The notes beneath the pieces were generated by a model. It worked only from the letters and a program-made list of their open reading frames with translations, had not been told where the DNA came from and ran no database searches. DNA of 64,000 nt from assembly GCA_947501475.1 (NCBI GenBank), contig CANMWA010000005.1, forward strand, positions 186,001 to 250,000, read 5' to 3'. Both the position numbers and the translations under genes were made by a program. Source of the DNA: an uncultured Aquimarina sp. (GTDB lineage Bacteria; Bacteroidota; Bacteroidia; Flavobacteriales; Flavobacteriaceae). Positions 27,585 to 36,830 of this stretch are shown piece after piece (position 1 is the stretch's first letter; each line of letters begins with the position of its first letter).

Positions 27585-28379
27585 TTAGTTTGGTATTCTA
27601 ATACTAGCACCGGCAGCTAATAAAAGATTTTGTCCTTTTGTAATTCCAGAACCTATAGTTGCGTCTAATTGAATAGAGTCACTCAATAGATATGTTAGTC
27701 CGGCATCCCATTGATGATTAGCACTACTATCTTCGGGCAGGTCGCCATATAGCTCTGCATATACTCCTAGATGATCAGTTATGCTATAACCATATACAAC
27801 AGTGTATACATATGCAGCTTCTGGCGAATCATCTCCCCATTGTGCTCCTAAGTTATATGAAAAGGTAGATTTTGTATTGAGGGTATGAGCAAATGAGAAT
27901 CTAAAATCAACCCCGGTTGTTTCGGGTCTAAAGTCATTGCCTGCAGAAAAAGGTAGGTAAACATGCCCAAGGAGTCCTATTTCAGGTAATATTCCTTTTT
28001 CTTCAGTAATACCAACTTTAGCTCCTAGTAATAGCGGTGATAGGCCACTGGCAATATCTTCTAGTGCTATACTGTTAATTTCAGTTTTTACTTCGGCAAA
28101 ATCCCAACCTACTCGTAATTCTAGATTATCAAGTAGACCATATCGCAAAAGTGTAGTGTTAAATGTGGTTGTTTTTTGTTTGAAAACATCTTCTCCCGCA
28201 TCTTCATAAAAAGCACCAGTCTCAATTTGTAAATAACCCTTAGGTATTACTGTAGGTGATTCTGTAGCATCTGGTCGATCAGTTACCAAAGTTCCCGGAC
28301 TAGTTTTTTCTTGCGAAAATATAGAGTTAAAACTTAGAGAAGTTAAAAAAGTAAATAAGATGATTCTTTGTAATTGCAT
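27585..28379 (-). CDS. Outer-membrane beta-barrel protein (MetA-pathway/phenol type transporter)
   Basis: 264 residues with a signal peptide ending before QEKTSPG. The segment VTDRPDATESPTVIPKGYLQ is the hallmark of the PF13557-type family, and alternating beta-strands fill the rest, ending in an AGASIRIPN terminal strand. It is the first gene after the regulator-controlled promoter and precedes the metal-binding lipoprotein by 29 bases, so it may be the outer-membrane route for the metal. That link is from context. Confidence 0.8.
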   Translation of the reverse strand: MQLQRIILFTFLTSLSFNSIFSQEKTSPGTLVTDRPDATESPTVIPKGYLQIETGAFYEDAGEDVFKQKTTTFNTTLLRYGLLDNLELRVGWDFAEVKTEINSIALEDIASGLSPLLLGAKVGITEEKGILPEIGLLGHVYLPFSAGNDFRPETTGVDFRFSFAHTLNTKSTFSYNLGAQWGDDSPEAAYVYTVVYGYSITDHLGVYAELYGDLPEDSSANHQWDAGLTYLLSDSIQLDATIGSGITKGQNLLLAAGASIRIPN

Positions 28380-28442
28380 TAGGTTTAGTAATTTTGCTTT
28401 ATTATTTATGCAAAACTAAAAAAGTTAGCCATGACTAACAAA
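28367..28442. promoter_or_regulatory. Divergent promoters and operator of the metal regulon
   Basis: Plus strand: TTTG (28367-28370), 18 bases, TAATTTTG (28389-28396), reading toward the DtxR gene. Minus strand: TTTG (28442-28439), 20 bases, TAGTTTTG (28418-28411), reading toward the transport operon. A dyad GTTAG-N6-CTAAC (28424-28439) lies between the minus-strand boxes and over the regulator start codon. A second dyad TTTTGC-N12-GCAAAA (28392-28415) overlaps both -7 boxes. These are natural sites for the metal-bound regulator. Confidence 0.7.
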
Positions 28443-29117
28443 TTAAATTTGAATAATTTAACAAAAAGCGAAGAAGATTATTTAAAAGCTCTTTTTCAAT
28501 TGCTTATTGAGGATAATTCTGCTAAGGTGGGAAATAATCAATTAGCTGATTATCTTAAAGTTTCACCGGCTTCTACCAATAATATGATTAAGAAGCTGAA
28601 AGCTAAAGAGTATGTAGTGAGTGAAAAATACGGAAAATTAGATTTAACAGAAGAGGGGAAATCTATAGCTGTACGATTAATCAGAAAACATCGATTGTGG
28701 GAAACTTTTTTGTGCAACTATCTTAATTTTACTTGGGATGAGGTGCACGATGTTGCAGAGCAATTAGAGCATATTAAATCTCATAAACTAATAGATGAGT
28801 TAGATAGGTTTATGGATTTTCCAAAAAAAGATCCACACGGAGAATTAATTCCTAATGCCGATGGAGAATATTCTATTTTACCAAAAATTACATTATCCTC
28901 TTTAGAAGAAGGTGATGTATGTAAATTGGTAGCAGTTAATGATGGGTCTGTTAATTTTTTAAAGTACGTATCTGAAATAGGGCTAGCTTTAAGTAGCGAA
29001 ATACAAGTACTCGAAGTTAGAGAGTTTGATAAGTCTATTCGTATTCAATTTAATAATGTTATAGAGACAGTGACTAAAAAATTTGCAGATAATGTATTCG
29101 TTAAGAAGATAGTATAG
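28431..29117 (+). CDS. DtxR/MntR-family metal-dependent regulator
   Basis: 228 residues. The winged helix covers residues 1-70 (SEEDYLKALFQLLIEDN, NNQLADYLKVSPASTNNMIKKL). The dimerisation and metal domain has HRLWETFLCNYLNFTWDEVHDVAEQLEHIKS with the expected Glu/His ligands. The C-terminal ~75 residues are a FeoA/SH3-like domain. It senses Mn or Fe and represses uptake genes. It is divergent from the metal transporter operon and shares its promoter region. Mn versus Fe specificity is not settled by sequence. Confidence 0.93.
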   Translation: MTNKLNLNNLTKSEEDYLKALFQLLIEDNSAKVGNNQLADYLKVSPASTNNMIKKLKAKEYVVSEKYGKLDLTEEGKSIAVRLIRKHRLWETFLCNYLNFTWDEVHDVAEQLEHIKSHKLIDELDRFMDFPKKDPHGELIPNADGEYSILPKITLSSLEEGDVCKLVAVNDGSVNFLKYVSEIGLALSSEIQVLEVREFDKSIRIQFNNVIETVTKKFADNVFVKKIV

Positions 29118-29198
29118 TTTTTGTAAATGTTAAAATAAAGTTAGTCTATAAGAATGTTAAAGAATAGCAGTTATCTTTGAGTATCACACAATCAATTT

Positions 29199-29978
29199 AT
29201 GGAGCTTAATTTAAAGAAACCGATATGTTTTTTTGATCTTGAAACTACCGGTATAAACATTTCTAAAGATCGAATTGTAGAAATTTCTATTCTAAAAATA
29301 TTTCCAAATGGCACTCAGGAAAGTAAAACCTGGTTGGTAAATCCAGAAATGCCTATTCCTTGCGAAACTACGGCTATACATGGTATCGATAATGCCAAAG
29401 TGGCTAATGAACCTACCTTTAAACAGTTGGCAACCAAGGTTAGTGAAATGATTAAAGGTTGCGATTTGGGGGGATTTAATTCAAATCGTTTTGATATACC
29501 GTTATTAGCAGAAGAATTGTTAAGAGCAGGTCTTGATTTTGATATGAAAAACACAGTAGCAATAGATGTGCAAACTATTTATCATAAAATGGAAAAGAGA
29601 ACATTATCGGCTGCATATCAATTTTATTGTGATAAAAATTTGGATGATGCGCACTCTGCAGAAGCAGATACCAATGCAACATACGAAGTACTAAAGGCAC
29701 AATTAGACAAGTATCCTGAGTTAGAAAATGACGCAAAATTTTTAGCAGAGTTTAGTTCAAGAAAACAATTTGCTGATTTTGCGGGCTTTATCGCTTATGA
29801 TGACAAGGGGAAAGAAGTATTTTCTTTTGGAAAGCATAAAGGGAAACTTGTAGAGCAAATAATGGATGAAGAACCTGGTTATTTTGGATGGTTACAAAAT
29901 GCAGATTTTCCTTTATACACTAAAAAAGTACTTACAGCAGTCAGACTTCGTAAGTTGAACAATAGCTTGAATTTATAA
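29199..29978 (+). CDS. DnaQ-like 3'-5' exonuclease with DUF3820-like tail
   Basis: 259 residues. The DEDDh motifs are FFDLETTGI (Exo I), GGFNSNRFDIPLLAEEL (Exo II) and DAHSAEADTNATYEV (Exo III with His and Asp). A C-terminal module FSFGKHKGKLVEQIMDEEPGYFGWL is the DUF3820-like domain often joined to these nucleases in Bacteroidota. Single-strand DNA or RNA trimming is the family activity. A TATCTTTG box (29172-29179) lies upstream and matches TAnnTTTG. FAH and Hpt genes follow on the same strand. Confidence 0.93.
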   Translation: MELNLKKPICFFDLETTGINISKDRIVEISILKIFPNGTQESKTWLVNPEMPIPCETTAIHGIDNAKVANEPTFKQLATKVSEMIKGCDLGGFNSNRFDIPLLAEELLRAGLDFDMKNTVAIDVQTIYHKMEKRTLSAAYQFYCDKNLDDAHSAEADTNATYEVLKAQLDKYPELENDAKFLAEFSSRKQFADFAGFIAYDDKGKEVFSFGKHKGKLVEQIMDEEPGYFGWLQNADFPLYTKKVLTAVRLRKLNNSLNL

Positions 29979-30008
29979 TCATTTCTTTTTTTTATAATTA
30001 ATTGAATT

Positions 30009-30620
30009 ATGAAGCTTATTTGTATAGGGCGTAATTATACAGATCACATTGAAGAGTTGGAAAATGAAAAGCCAACAGATCCAGTAATTTTTATGAAGCC
30101 AGACACGGCTATTTTATTAAAAAAACAACCTTTTTTTATTCCTGATTTTTCTAATGAGATACATCATGAGGTAGAAATTTTGATAAAAATCAAGAAAGTT
30201 GGAAAATATATTGATAAGAAATTTGCACATAAATATTATGATGAAATAAGTTTAGGAATTGATTTTACAGCCAGAGATTTGCAAACTAGCCTGAAACAAA
30301 AAGGATTGCCTTGGGAAAAAGCAAAAGCCTTTGATGGAGCTGCTGTTATAGGTAATTGGGTTTCAAAAAAAGAATTCACTAATGTAGATGATATCGATTT
30401 TCGTTTAGAAAAAAATGAAGAAATTGTACAACAAGGAAACACCAAATTTATGCTGTGGAAGATAGATGAATTAATAGAATATGTGTCAAAATATTTTACT
30501 TTGAAGATAGGAGATGTTATATTTACAGGGACCCCCGCAGGTGTTGGGACTGTAAAAACAAATGATATTTTGACAGGTTATATTAGCGACAAACAATTTT
30601 TTTCAATAAAAGTAAAATAA
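30009..30620 (+). CDS. Fumarylacetoacetate hydrolase family protein
   Basis: 203 residues. The metal site is seen in HHEVEILIKI (E-x-E-type ligands), and the fold motifs GIDFTARDLQ, LPWEKAKAFDGAAVIG and FTGTPAGVG are present. Members hydrolyse or decarboxylate acylpyruvates and related oxo acids; oxaloacetate decarboxylase-type activity is common in the short class. The stop is directly followed by the Hpt start, so the genes are co-transcribed. Confidence 0.93.
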   Translation: MKLICIGRNYTDHIEELENEKPTDPVIFMKPDTAILLKKQPFFIPDFSNEIHHEVEILIKIKKVGKYIDKKFAHKYYDEISLGIDFTARDLQTSLKQKGLPWEKAKAFDGAAVIGNWVSKKEFTNVDDIDFRLEKNEEIVQQGNTKFMLWKIDELIEYVSKYFTLKIGDVIFTGTPAGVGTVKTNDILTGYISDKQFFSIKVK

Positions 30621-30959
30621 ATGAGCAAAGGATATAGTTTAAAACATGTAAATGAATTATCTGGAGGAGATAATGAATTTATAGCTGTACTAGTACAGAC
30701 CTTTTTAGAAGAAATACCACCTGATCTGGATAGTATGGTTCAAGCAGTAGATGCTGATAATCCACAAATGGCATATCAATACGCCCATAAGATGAAACCT
30801 AATCTTCAATTATTTGATATTGATCTTTTATCTCAAATCAAACAAATCGAAGCTTGGTCTAAATCTAATAAGTCTAAAGAACAGATTAAAACAGTTTTAA
30901 ATCACATAGTTGAAATTGTAAATGGAGCTATTGAAGAGTTGAAAGTTGATTTCCCATAA
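30621..30959 (+). CDS. Hpt-domain phosphotransfer protein
   Basis: 112 residues, a single Hpt four-helix bundle. The phospho-accepting His is in [16 protein letters not shown] near residue 56. Start follows the FAH stop without a gap. It should relay phosphate between a hybrid kinase and a response regulator; no kinase is adjacent, so the partner is elsewhere (the kinase at 43.9-45.4 kb lacks a receiver domain). The following cinA start is five bases after the stop. Confidence 0.88.
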   Translation: MSKGYSLKHVNELSGGDNEFIAVLVQTFLEEIPPDLDSMVQAVDADNPQMAYQYAHKMKPNLQLFDIDLLSQIKQIEAWSKSNKSKEQIKTVLNHIVEIVNGAIEELKVDFP

Positions 30960-30963
30960 ATAT

Positions 30964-32205
30964 ATGTATGCAGAAATAATTACAATAGGGGATGAAATAC
31001 TAATCGGTCAAATCATAGATTCTAATTCAGCTTTTATTGGTAAAGAACTTAATAAAATTGGAGTTGATGTATGCCAAATTACTTCGATAAGAGATGATAA
31101 GCAACATATTCTTGATGCAATTGATCAAGCTAAGACGCGGGCAGATATTATTATTATGACTGGCGGATTAGGACCTACCAAAGATGATATAACAAAGCAT
31201 ACTATTTGCGAATATTTTGATGATACTTTGGTACAAGATGATAAGGTCTTGAAGCATGTTGAAGAATTATTTGCAAAATATATTTCTACACCAATATCTG
31301 ATGTTAACAAACAACAAGCACTGGTTCCAAGTAATTCAACCGTGTTAATGAATCTTTATGGTACAGCTCCAGGAATGTGGATAGAAAAAGAAAACAAAGT
31401 TTTTATATCTATGCCAGGCGTTCCCTATGAGATGAAAGGTCTAATGAAAAACGAAGTGCTGCCAAGGCTTATAAAAAGATTTGACCGCCCTTATATAATT
31501 CATAAAACTGTGCTAACCTATGGTATGGGAGAAAGTGCTATTGCTGCAAAAATTGAAAAGTGGGAAGATGGCCTGCCTTCATTTATCAAATTGGCATATT
31601 TACCTAATTTAGGAAAAGTACGATTACGGCTTTCTGGTCGTGGAATAGATAAAAAACGTATCGAAGACACTATCGAAGATAGGATAGCTGAGCTTCATAA
31701 TATTATAGGAGATATTATTGTAGGGTATGAAGATGATGATTCTATAGAGCAGCAAATAGGCAAATTGTTGATTCAAAAAGGAAAAAAAATCGCCGTTGCT
31801 GAGAGCTGTACCGGAGGTATGATAGCACAATCTTTTACTGCTAATGCAGGAGCATCAGCATATTTTAATGGAGGAGCAGTTACATATGCTACCCAATCAA
31901 AAATTGATATTTTAGGGGTATCTGCTAATAGTATAAAAACACATACCGTAACAAGCGCCCAAGTGGCAGAGGCAATGGCATTGGCTGTCAAAGAAAAATT
32001 TAAATCAGAGTACGCAATAGCCACCACAGGAAATGCTGGTCCAACAAAAGGAGACGGAGATGTTGAGATAGGAACAGTTTTTATTGCAATTGCAACACCA
32101 GAAAAAGTATTCTCAAAGATGTTTACTTTTGGTAATTTACGTGAGCGTATCATTGGTAAGGCTGTTGTTAAATCTTTGGAGCTTATGTTAAAAGAGTTGA
32201 GGTGA
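30964..32205 (+). CDS. cinA: CinA-family nicotinamide-nucleotide amidohydrolase
   Basis: 413 residues from ATG 30964; the in-frame ATG at 30946 overlaps the Hpt gene. The MoCF-like N-terminal domain has [22 protein letters not shown] and [15 protein letters not shown]. The C-terminal amidohydrolase domain has [17 protein letters not shown] and the [13 protein letters not shown] loop. The enzyme deamidates NMN in pyridine nucleotide recycling and may act on ADP-ribose. Both domains are full length. Confidence 0.95.
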   Translation: MYAEIITIGDEILIGQIIDSNSAFIGKELNKIGVDVCQITSIRDDKQHILDAIDQAKTRADIIIMTGGLGPTKDDITKHTICEYFDDTLVQDDKVLKHVEELFAKYISTPISDVNKQQALVPSNSTVLMNLYGTAPGMWIEKENKVFISMPGVPYEMKGLMKNEVLPRLIKRFDRPYIIHKTVLTYGMGESAIAAKIEKWEDGLPSFIKLAYLPNLGKVRLRLSGRGIDKKRIEDTIEDRIAELHNIIGDIIVGYEDDDSIEQQIGKLLIQKGKKIAVAESCTGGMIAQSFTANAGASAYFNGGAVTYATQSKIDILGVSANSIKTHTVTSAQVAEAMALAVKEKFKSEYAIATTGNAGPTKGDGDVEIGTVFIAIATPEKVFSKMFTFGNLRERIIGKAVVKSLELMLKELR

Positions 32206-32216
32206 TATATAATACT

Positions 32217-32618
32217 TTAATCAGGAAAGATTAGATGCTCTGCCCATTCAATTGCGTTATCTAGGGTATTAAAGACGTGAGTTGGCCTATTGGTAAATAA
32301 TTTCTCTAGTTCGGCAATTTTTTGACTAATGCCATCATAAGTTACAATCGCGTAACCTTTAAAGTTTGGGAATATGTCTTCTAATTTATAATGTTCTGTT
32401 GGTTTAACAGAGTAAGAATTTATTCTGTTTGAAATATAAACATAGGGTGTAATGCCTTTGTAGTAGGTAGCAGCAAGTTGAAATAGTTCTTTACCGCTTT
32501 CAAAATTTAGGTTTATATTTTCTTTTATTTCTGCGACAATAAAATTTTCATAGAAATAAAATAAACCGATATCAAGTTGGTGTTTCTTGATAAGTTTTTT
32601 ACTCATCTTATGGATCAT
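32217..32618 (-). CDS. Hypothetical protein, SpoIIAA/STAS-like fold possible
   Basis: 133 residues (129 if the ATG at 32606 is used). The pattern of strands and helices (FIVAEIKENINLNFESGKEL, PYVYISNRINSYSVKPTEHY, GYAIVTYDGISQKIAELEKL, HVFNTLDNAIEWAEHLI) resembles small STAS-like proteins common in Flavobacteriaceae. No catalytic motif. It converges with cinA with an 11-base gap. Confidence 0.7.
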   Translation of the reverse strand: MIHKMSKKLIKKHQLDIGLFYFYENFIVAEIKENINLNFESGKELFQLAATYYKGITPYVYISNRINSYSVKPTEHYKLEDIFPNFKGYAIVTYDGISQKIAELEKLFTNRPTHVFNTLDNAIEWAEHLIFPD

Positions 32619-32739
32619 AATATATAAAAGTTGGTATGTCTAAGATATACTAATGATTCCTGAAAATCAATTACTACTTTTGTTTTTTTTACTTGGAAAG
32701 AAAAACTTTCAAAAAGCATAAAAAAACACTAAAGTATTA

Positions 32740-32770
32740 TTGGTTGTTAGGTAAATAATTCGTTAATTTG
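32740..32770 (+). promoter_or_regulatory. Candidate promoter of the rpmB-rpmG cluster
   Basis: TTG (32740-32742), 20 bases, then TTAATTTG (32763-32770), seven of eight bases matching TAnnTTTG. It would give a leader of about 30 bases before rpmB. Confidence 0.5.
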
Positions 32771-32806
32771 CACCCTGTTTTGAAATAATACCAAAATTAA
32801 GAAGAG

Positions 32807-33046
32807 ATGTCAAGAGTTTGCGAGCTTACCGGTAAAAAAGCAATGGTTGGGAATAATGTTTCCCACGCGATGAATAAAACGAAACGTAAATTCAATGCGA
32901 ATTTAATAAAAAAGCGTTTTTATATTCCAGAAGAAGATCGTTGGGTAACACTTAAAGTGTCTACAGCAGCGCTAAAAAATATAAATAAAAATGGAATCTC
33001 TGCTGTTATGAAAGAAGCAAGAGCAAAAGGTTTTTTAACTAAATAA
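32807..33046 (+). CDS. rpmB: 50S ribosomal protein L28
   Basis: 79 residues. The start MSRVCELTGKKAMVGNNVSH and the motif KTKRKFNANLIKKRFYIPEE are those of bL28. It binds 23S rRNA near the E site of the large subunit. It heads a three-gene ribosomal cluster with L33 and the DUF4295 protein, with short gaps (25 and 6 bases). Confidence 0.98.
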   Translation: MSRVCELTGKKAMVGNNVSHAMNKTKRKFNANLIKKRFYIPEEDRWVTLKVSTAALKNINKNGISAVMKEARAKGFLTK

Positions 33047-33071
33047 TCTCCTTTTTTAAAAGATACTACAA

Positions 33072-33254
33072 ATGGCAAAGAAAGGTAATAGAGTACAAGT
33101 AATCTTAGAATGTACAGAGCATAAAGCCTCAGGAAAACCTGGTACATCAAGATATATTACAACAAAAAATAAGAAGAACACTCCTGATAGAGTAGAATTA
33201 AAGAAATTTAATCCTGTTCTAAAGAAAATGACTGTTCATAAAGAAATTAAATAA
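33072..33254 (+). CDS. rpmG: 50S ribosomal protein L33
   Basis: 60 residues. [20 protein letters not shown], then [20 protein letters not shown], fits bL33. The zinc-binding cysteine pairs are lacking (a single Cys is seen), so this is the zinc-free type. It lies between rpmB and the DUF4295 gene. Confidence 0.97.
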   Translation: MAKKGNRVQVILECTEHKASGKPGTSRYITTKNKKNTPDRVELKKFNPVLKKMTVHKEIK

Positions 33255-33260
33255 TAAGAC

Positions 33261-33413
33261 ATGGCAAAGAAATCAGTAGCATCGTTACAGACTGGGTCCA
33301 AAAGGTTAACAAAAGCCATAAAAATGGTAAAATCTCCAAAAACCGGAGCTTATACTTTTGTAGAATCTATTATGACACCAGAAGCTGTGAGTGACTTTTT
33401 GAAGAAAAAGTAA
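33261..33413 (+). CDS. DUF4295 protein, probable ribosomal protein bL38
   Basis: 50 residues, starting MAKKSVASLQTGSKRLTKAI and ending AVSDFLKKK. The family is confined to Bacteroidota and always sits after L28-L33. From memory, cryo-EM structures of Bacteroidota ribosomes show it as a large-subunit protein named bL38. It is very basic, as expected. A terminator follows. Confidence 0.9.
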   Translation: MAKKSVASLQTGSKRLTKAIKMVKSPKTGAYTFVESIMTPEAVSDFLKKK

Positions 33414-33438
33414 TTCACTAGAAAATATTTTAAAAGGA

Positions 33439-33475
33439 AGCCATTTCAATTGTATTGAAATGGCTCTTTCTTTTT
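33439..33475 (+). terminator. Terminator of the ribosomal cluster
   Basis: A 12-bp perfect stem (33439-33450 with 33454-33465) with a 3-base loop leads into CTTTCTTTTT. Confidence 0.88.
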
Positions 33476-33539
33476 ATATTTATAGAATCTTATAAATAAG
33501 GATTAGGTTTTGTAATTTTTAGTATAGTAAATAATAATA

Positions 33540-34493
33540 ATGGCACTTTTTAAGAATATTTTTTCTTCAGAAAAAAAAGAAACACTTGATAAAGGACTAG
33601 AGAAATCTAAAACTAGTTTTTTTTCTAAGTTAGGAAAAGCTGTAGCTGGTAAATCCAAGGTTGATGATGAGGTTCTTGATGAACTCGAAGAGGTATTGGT
33701 GAGCAGTGATGTTGGTGTAAAAACAACGATTAAAATCATTGAGAGAATTGAAAACCGAGTAGCAAAGGATAAGTATTTAGGAACAGAAGAGCTTAATCAA
33801 ATCTTACGCGAAGAGATAGCTGGATTATTATCTGAAACTAATGTGGGTGAAGCCACAGATTTTGAAATTCCAAAAGATAAGAAACCTTATGTTCTTATGG
33901 TAGTCGGGGTAAATGGAGTAGGAAAGACTACTACTATTGGTAAACTAGCAAACCAATTTAAGAATAAGGGATTAAAAGTGGTATTAGGCGCTGCAGATAC
34001 ATTTAGAGCAGCTGCGATTGATCAATTACAAGTTTGGGCTGATCGAGTTGATGTGCCAATTGTAAAACAAGAAATGGGTAGTGATCCAGCTTCAGTGGCT
34101 TTTGATGCATTACAATCCGGAGTTAATCAAGGCGCAGATGTAATTATTATTGATACCGCCGGTAGATTGCATAATAAGGTTAATTTAATGAATGAATTAA
34201 CTAAAGTAAAACGTGTAATGCAAAAAGTTGTAGGGGATGCTCCTCATGATGTGTTATTGGTTTTAGATGGATCTACGGGGCAAAATGCCTTTGAACAAGC
34301 TAAGCAATTTACAGCAGCCACAGAGGTTAACTCATTGGCTGTAACAAAACTTGATGGAACAGCTAAAGGAGGTGTTGTAATTGGTATAAGTGATCAGTTT
34401 CAAATTCCTGTAAAATATATTGGAGTAGGAGAAGGCATCGACGATCTTCAGGTATTTAATAAATTCGAATTTGTAGATTCGTTTTTTAGATAA
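33540..34493 (+). CDS. ftsY: Signal recognition particle receptor FtsY
   Basis: 317 residues, NG domains with a short charged N terminus. The GTPase motifs are VVGVNGVGKTTTIGKLA (G1), DTFRAAAIDQLQ, IIDTAGRLHN (G3) and TKLDGTAKGG (G4/G5). It docks SRP-ribosome complexes at the membrane for co-translational insertion. It stands alone between two terminators. Confidence 0.97.
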   Translation: MALFKNIFSSEKKETLDKGLEKSKTSFFSKLGKAVAGKSKVDDEVLDELEEVLVSSDVGVKTTIKIIERIENRVAKDKYLGTEELNQILREEIAGLLSETNVGEATDFEIPKDKKPYVLMVVGVNGVGKTTTIGKLANQFKNKGLKVVLGAADTFRAAAIDQLQVWADRVDVPIVKQEMGSDPASVAFDALQSGVNQGADVIIIDTAGRLHNKVNLMNELTKVKRVMQKVVGDAPHDVLLVLDGSTGQNAFEQAKQFTAATEVNSLAVTKLDGTAKGGVVIGISDQFQIPVKYIGVGEGIDDLQVFNKFEFVDSFFR

Positions 34494-34514
34494 AACTAAA
34501 AATATATAAATTGT

Positions 34515-34556
34515 AAAAAAGGAATTTTGAGATACTCAAAATTCCTTTTTTATTTT
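34515..34556 (+). terminator. Terminator of ftsY
   Basis: A 17-bp perfect stem (34515-34531 with 34535-34551), loop ATA, ending in a T-run. Confidence 0.92.
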
Positions 34557-34739
34557 TAATCAGTAAATATATTGTGGTATACCTTGATGATTTTTGTAAT
34601 GCGAAATAACTTATTTAGATAAGCAGGCGTAGTTTTGGTTTCATTTAGTGCTGTAGCAATAAGTATTTTGTTGATTAAAAGGTTAAATTTGAGAAATACA
34701 TATATAAACGAAACGAGTTTTGTAATAAAGTAGGTAGTT

Positions 34740-36347
34740 ATGATAAAAAAAATATTGATAGTTAAAGTAGTTCTTTTCTTTTCTTTTTTACATGGGATTA
34801 ATGCTCAAGATCAACCCAAAACTTTTGAGTTACTTTGTCGAGTATTGGATGCAGATTCAAGTTTTCCGGTTTACTATGCTACGATAAAACTATCTGGTAC
34901 TAATAGAGGGGTTATTGCAGATGATCAAGGAGAATTTAGACTTCCAGTGGATCTGGATGTTTCAAAAAAAATCAGATTATCTTCTATAGGATATAAGACT
35001 AAAGAGGTTGCTGTTAAAGAACTTAAAAATGGGCAGATCAATATCATTTATTTAGAACCAAATGTAGAAGGCTTGGATGAGGTAATTCTGATTTCAAAAC
35101 AAAAGAAAGAACGTCAGCTTAATGCAAAACAAATTATAGCAAAGGCATTGAATAGTATCCCTTTGAATTATCCACAAGAACCTTTTTCGTACATAGGGTA
35201 TTTTCGTGATTACCAACAACCGATAGGTGATTCTTATGAAAGAGTTGCAAAAAAACAAAAAAGCAGTGCTCAATATATTAACCTTAATGAAAGTATCATC
35301 GAAGTATTTGATGCTGGGTTTGGTACAGATTATTTAACAAATAATCGTAACCAAACACTTGTTTATAGTTATAATAAAAATGCAACTTTTGTTCAAGATA
35401 GTACGCTAGCCATTCCTTATGATAATAAGAGTAAAAAATATTTAAAAAATGTTTTTATTCCACCATTTGGAGGTAATGAGTTTAATGTGCTTAATATTAC
35501 TAATGCAATACGCAACCATGATAGATCGTCTTTTTCTTTTATTGATATTTTAGATAAAGACTTTATAAAAAATCATTTTTTCAATCTAGAAGGGATTAGT
35601 TATCTTGATGATACACCAATATATGAGCTTAGCTTTGTATCAGAATCATTTGCTTCAGGTCAACTACATTTTGCTAAAGGGAAAATATTTATTTCAAAAG
35701 AAACTTTTGCTATTCATAAACTGAACTACCAATTGTATGGTCAGGACAGAAAAGCTCCATTATACGGAGTAACCATAGAATATGCCCCTATTGGAAAAAA
35801 AATGTACTTGAATTATATAACCTTTAATAATAAATTTCAAGCCGGTAGTGATCACTATTTTAAAATAAAAAATATAGATTTTAATGTTGAAGAGATGTAT
35901 TTTGATGTTTATTTTAATAATGAGTTGGATAAAAATACAATAGACCCTTTTTATAAAAAAATTAAAGTTACCTACACATACAAAGAGCATAAAGTAAAGG
36001 TGAAAGAAGTCTTAGTTCTTGATGATCGTTTAAGAGTTGTAATAGATAAACAGCAACTACTATCCTTACCAGACTTTAAATTAGAAAACCTTGCAGAGGT
36101 AATTCGATTAAAAATCAAAAATGTAAAGGATACTAATGGAAAGGTATTAAATGAAATTCCAAAAGTATCATTAAATCAGTATAGAGAAGTATTTGTGCAA
36201 GAAGTTTTTCCTAGTAAAACGATAGAGGGCGATGTGAAATTAATGAATAAAAATGCTCCTTTATCTACATCTCCAATAAACCTGTTTAAAAATAAAGATA
36301 AATACTGGGTGAATACTCCATTAAAAAAGAACAAAGATCCTCAATAA
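34740..36347 (+). CDS. Outer-membrane-associated protein with carboxypeptidase-like regulatory domain
   Basis: 535 residues with a signal peptide (KILIVKVVLFFSFLHGINA). Residues ~28-110 form a CarboxypepD_reg-like sandwich (FPVYYATIKLSGTNRGVIAD, IRLSSIGYKTKEV, YLEPNVEGLDEVIL). The rest carries the AKQIIAKALNSIPLNYPQEP pattern and many beta-strands, like DUF5686-type or hypothetical envelope proteins of Bacteroidota. There is no TonB plug or barrel. A role in the cell envelope is inferred; function unknown. Confidence 0.75.
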   Translation: MIKKILIVKVVLFFSFLHGINAQDQPKTFELLCRVLDADSSFPVYYATIKLSGTNRGVIADDQGEFRLPVDLDVSKKIRLSSIGYKTKEVAVKELKNGQINIIYLEPNVEGLDEVILISKQKKERQLNAKQIIAKALNSIPLNYPQEPFSYIGYFRDYQQPIGDSYERVAKKQKSSAQYINLNESIIEVFDAGFGTDYLTNNRNQTLVYSYNKNATFVQDSTLAIPYDNKSKKYLKNVFIPPFGGNEFNVLNITNAIRNHDRSSFSFIDILDKDFIKNHFFNLEGISYLDDTPIYELSFVSESFASGQLHFAKGKIFISKETFAIHKLNYQLYGQDRKAPLYGVTIEYAPIGKKMYLNYITFNNKFQAGSDHYFKIKNIDFNVEEMYFDVYFNNELDKNTIDPFYKKIKVTYTYKEHKVKVKEVLVLDDRLRVVIDKQQLLSLPDFKLENLAEVIRLKIKNVKDTNGKVLNEIPKVSLNQYREVFVQEVFPSKTIEGDVKLMNKNAPLSTSPINLFKNKDKYWVNTPLKKNKDPQ

Positions 36348-36383
36348 AGAATTCTTGTTTTATTTCTTGTGAATTTTTTTTAT

Positions 36384-36420
36384 AAAAACTAACCTTCAAT
36401 AATATTGAAGGTTAGTTTTT
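36384..36420 (+). terminator. Terminator, 17-bp stem
   Basis: Arms 36384-36400 and 36404-36420 pair perfectly around AAT; five Ts end the stem. It ends the gene at 36347. The following 220 bases, to 36643, show no gene. Confidence 0.88.
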
Positions 36421-36643
36421 GTGCTTGACAATCTTTTTTATAAAAAATGTCGATAGTTGAGTTAATATATAGTGAGTTGATTAATTTTTAATAATTTAAA
36501 ATTAGATAGGTCATGCAAATGCAATAGATCACCAAAAAAACCCCGCTAATTAGGATCTTATATTTTGACATTGTTTTGATTAATTTTGACATGAGTTTTA
36601 TGTTTGTGTTTACTATGTTAGTCCTCTATAGGGGTATAGGTAA

Positions 36644-36817
36644 TTATGGACTTGTCTTTTTTACTTCTTGATTTGTTTCTTTTTTTTCTACAATAGTTTT
36701 TTGTGATTTTTTATGAGTTGTTATTGACTCATTGTTTGAGAAAATAACCATTGTAGTAAATAATATGATTGTTGCAATAAATAACAAACTGAAAATGGTT
36801 TTTAGCGTATTTCTCAT
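36644..36817 (-). CDS. Small membrane-anchored protein, 57 residues
   Basis: Start MRNTLKTIFSLLFIATIILF at 36817, stop at 36644. One hydrophobic helix (about residues 8-26) is followed by a polar tail rich in Lys and Thr (THKKSQKTIVEKKETNQEV). It lies 13 bases downstream of the lipoprotein gene at 36831 on the same strand, so both are likely one transcript. Function unknown. Confidence 0.65.
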   Translation of the reverse strand: MRNTLKTIFSLLFIATIILFTTMVIFSNNESITTHKKSQKTIVEKKETNQEVKKTSP

Positions 36818-36830
36818 AGTTTTTAATTAT

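Noticed and set aside
36421..36643. Possible small gene between the terminator at 36384 and the 57-residue ORF
   Set aside because: All frames are short and lack coding character on both strands.
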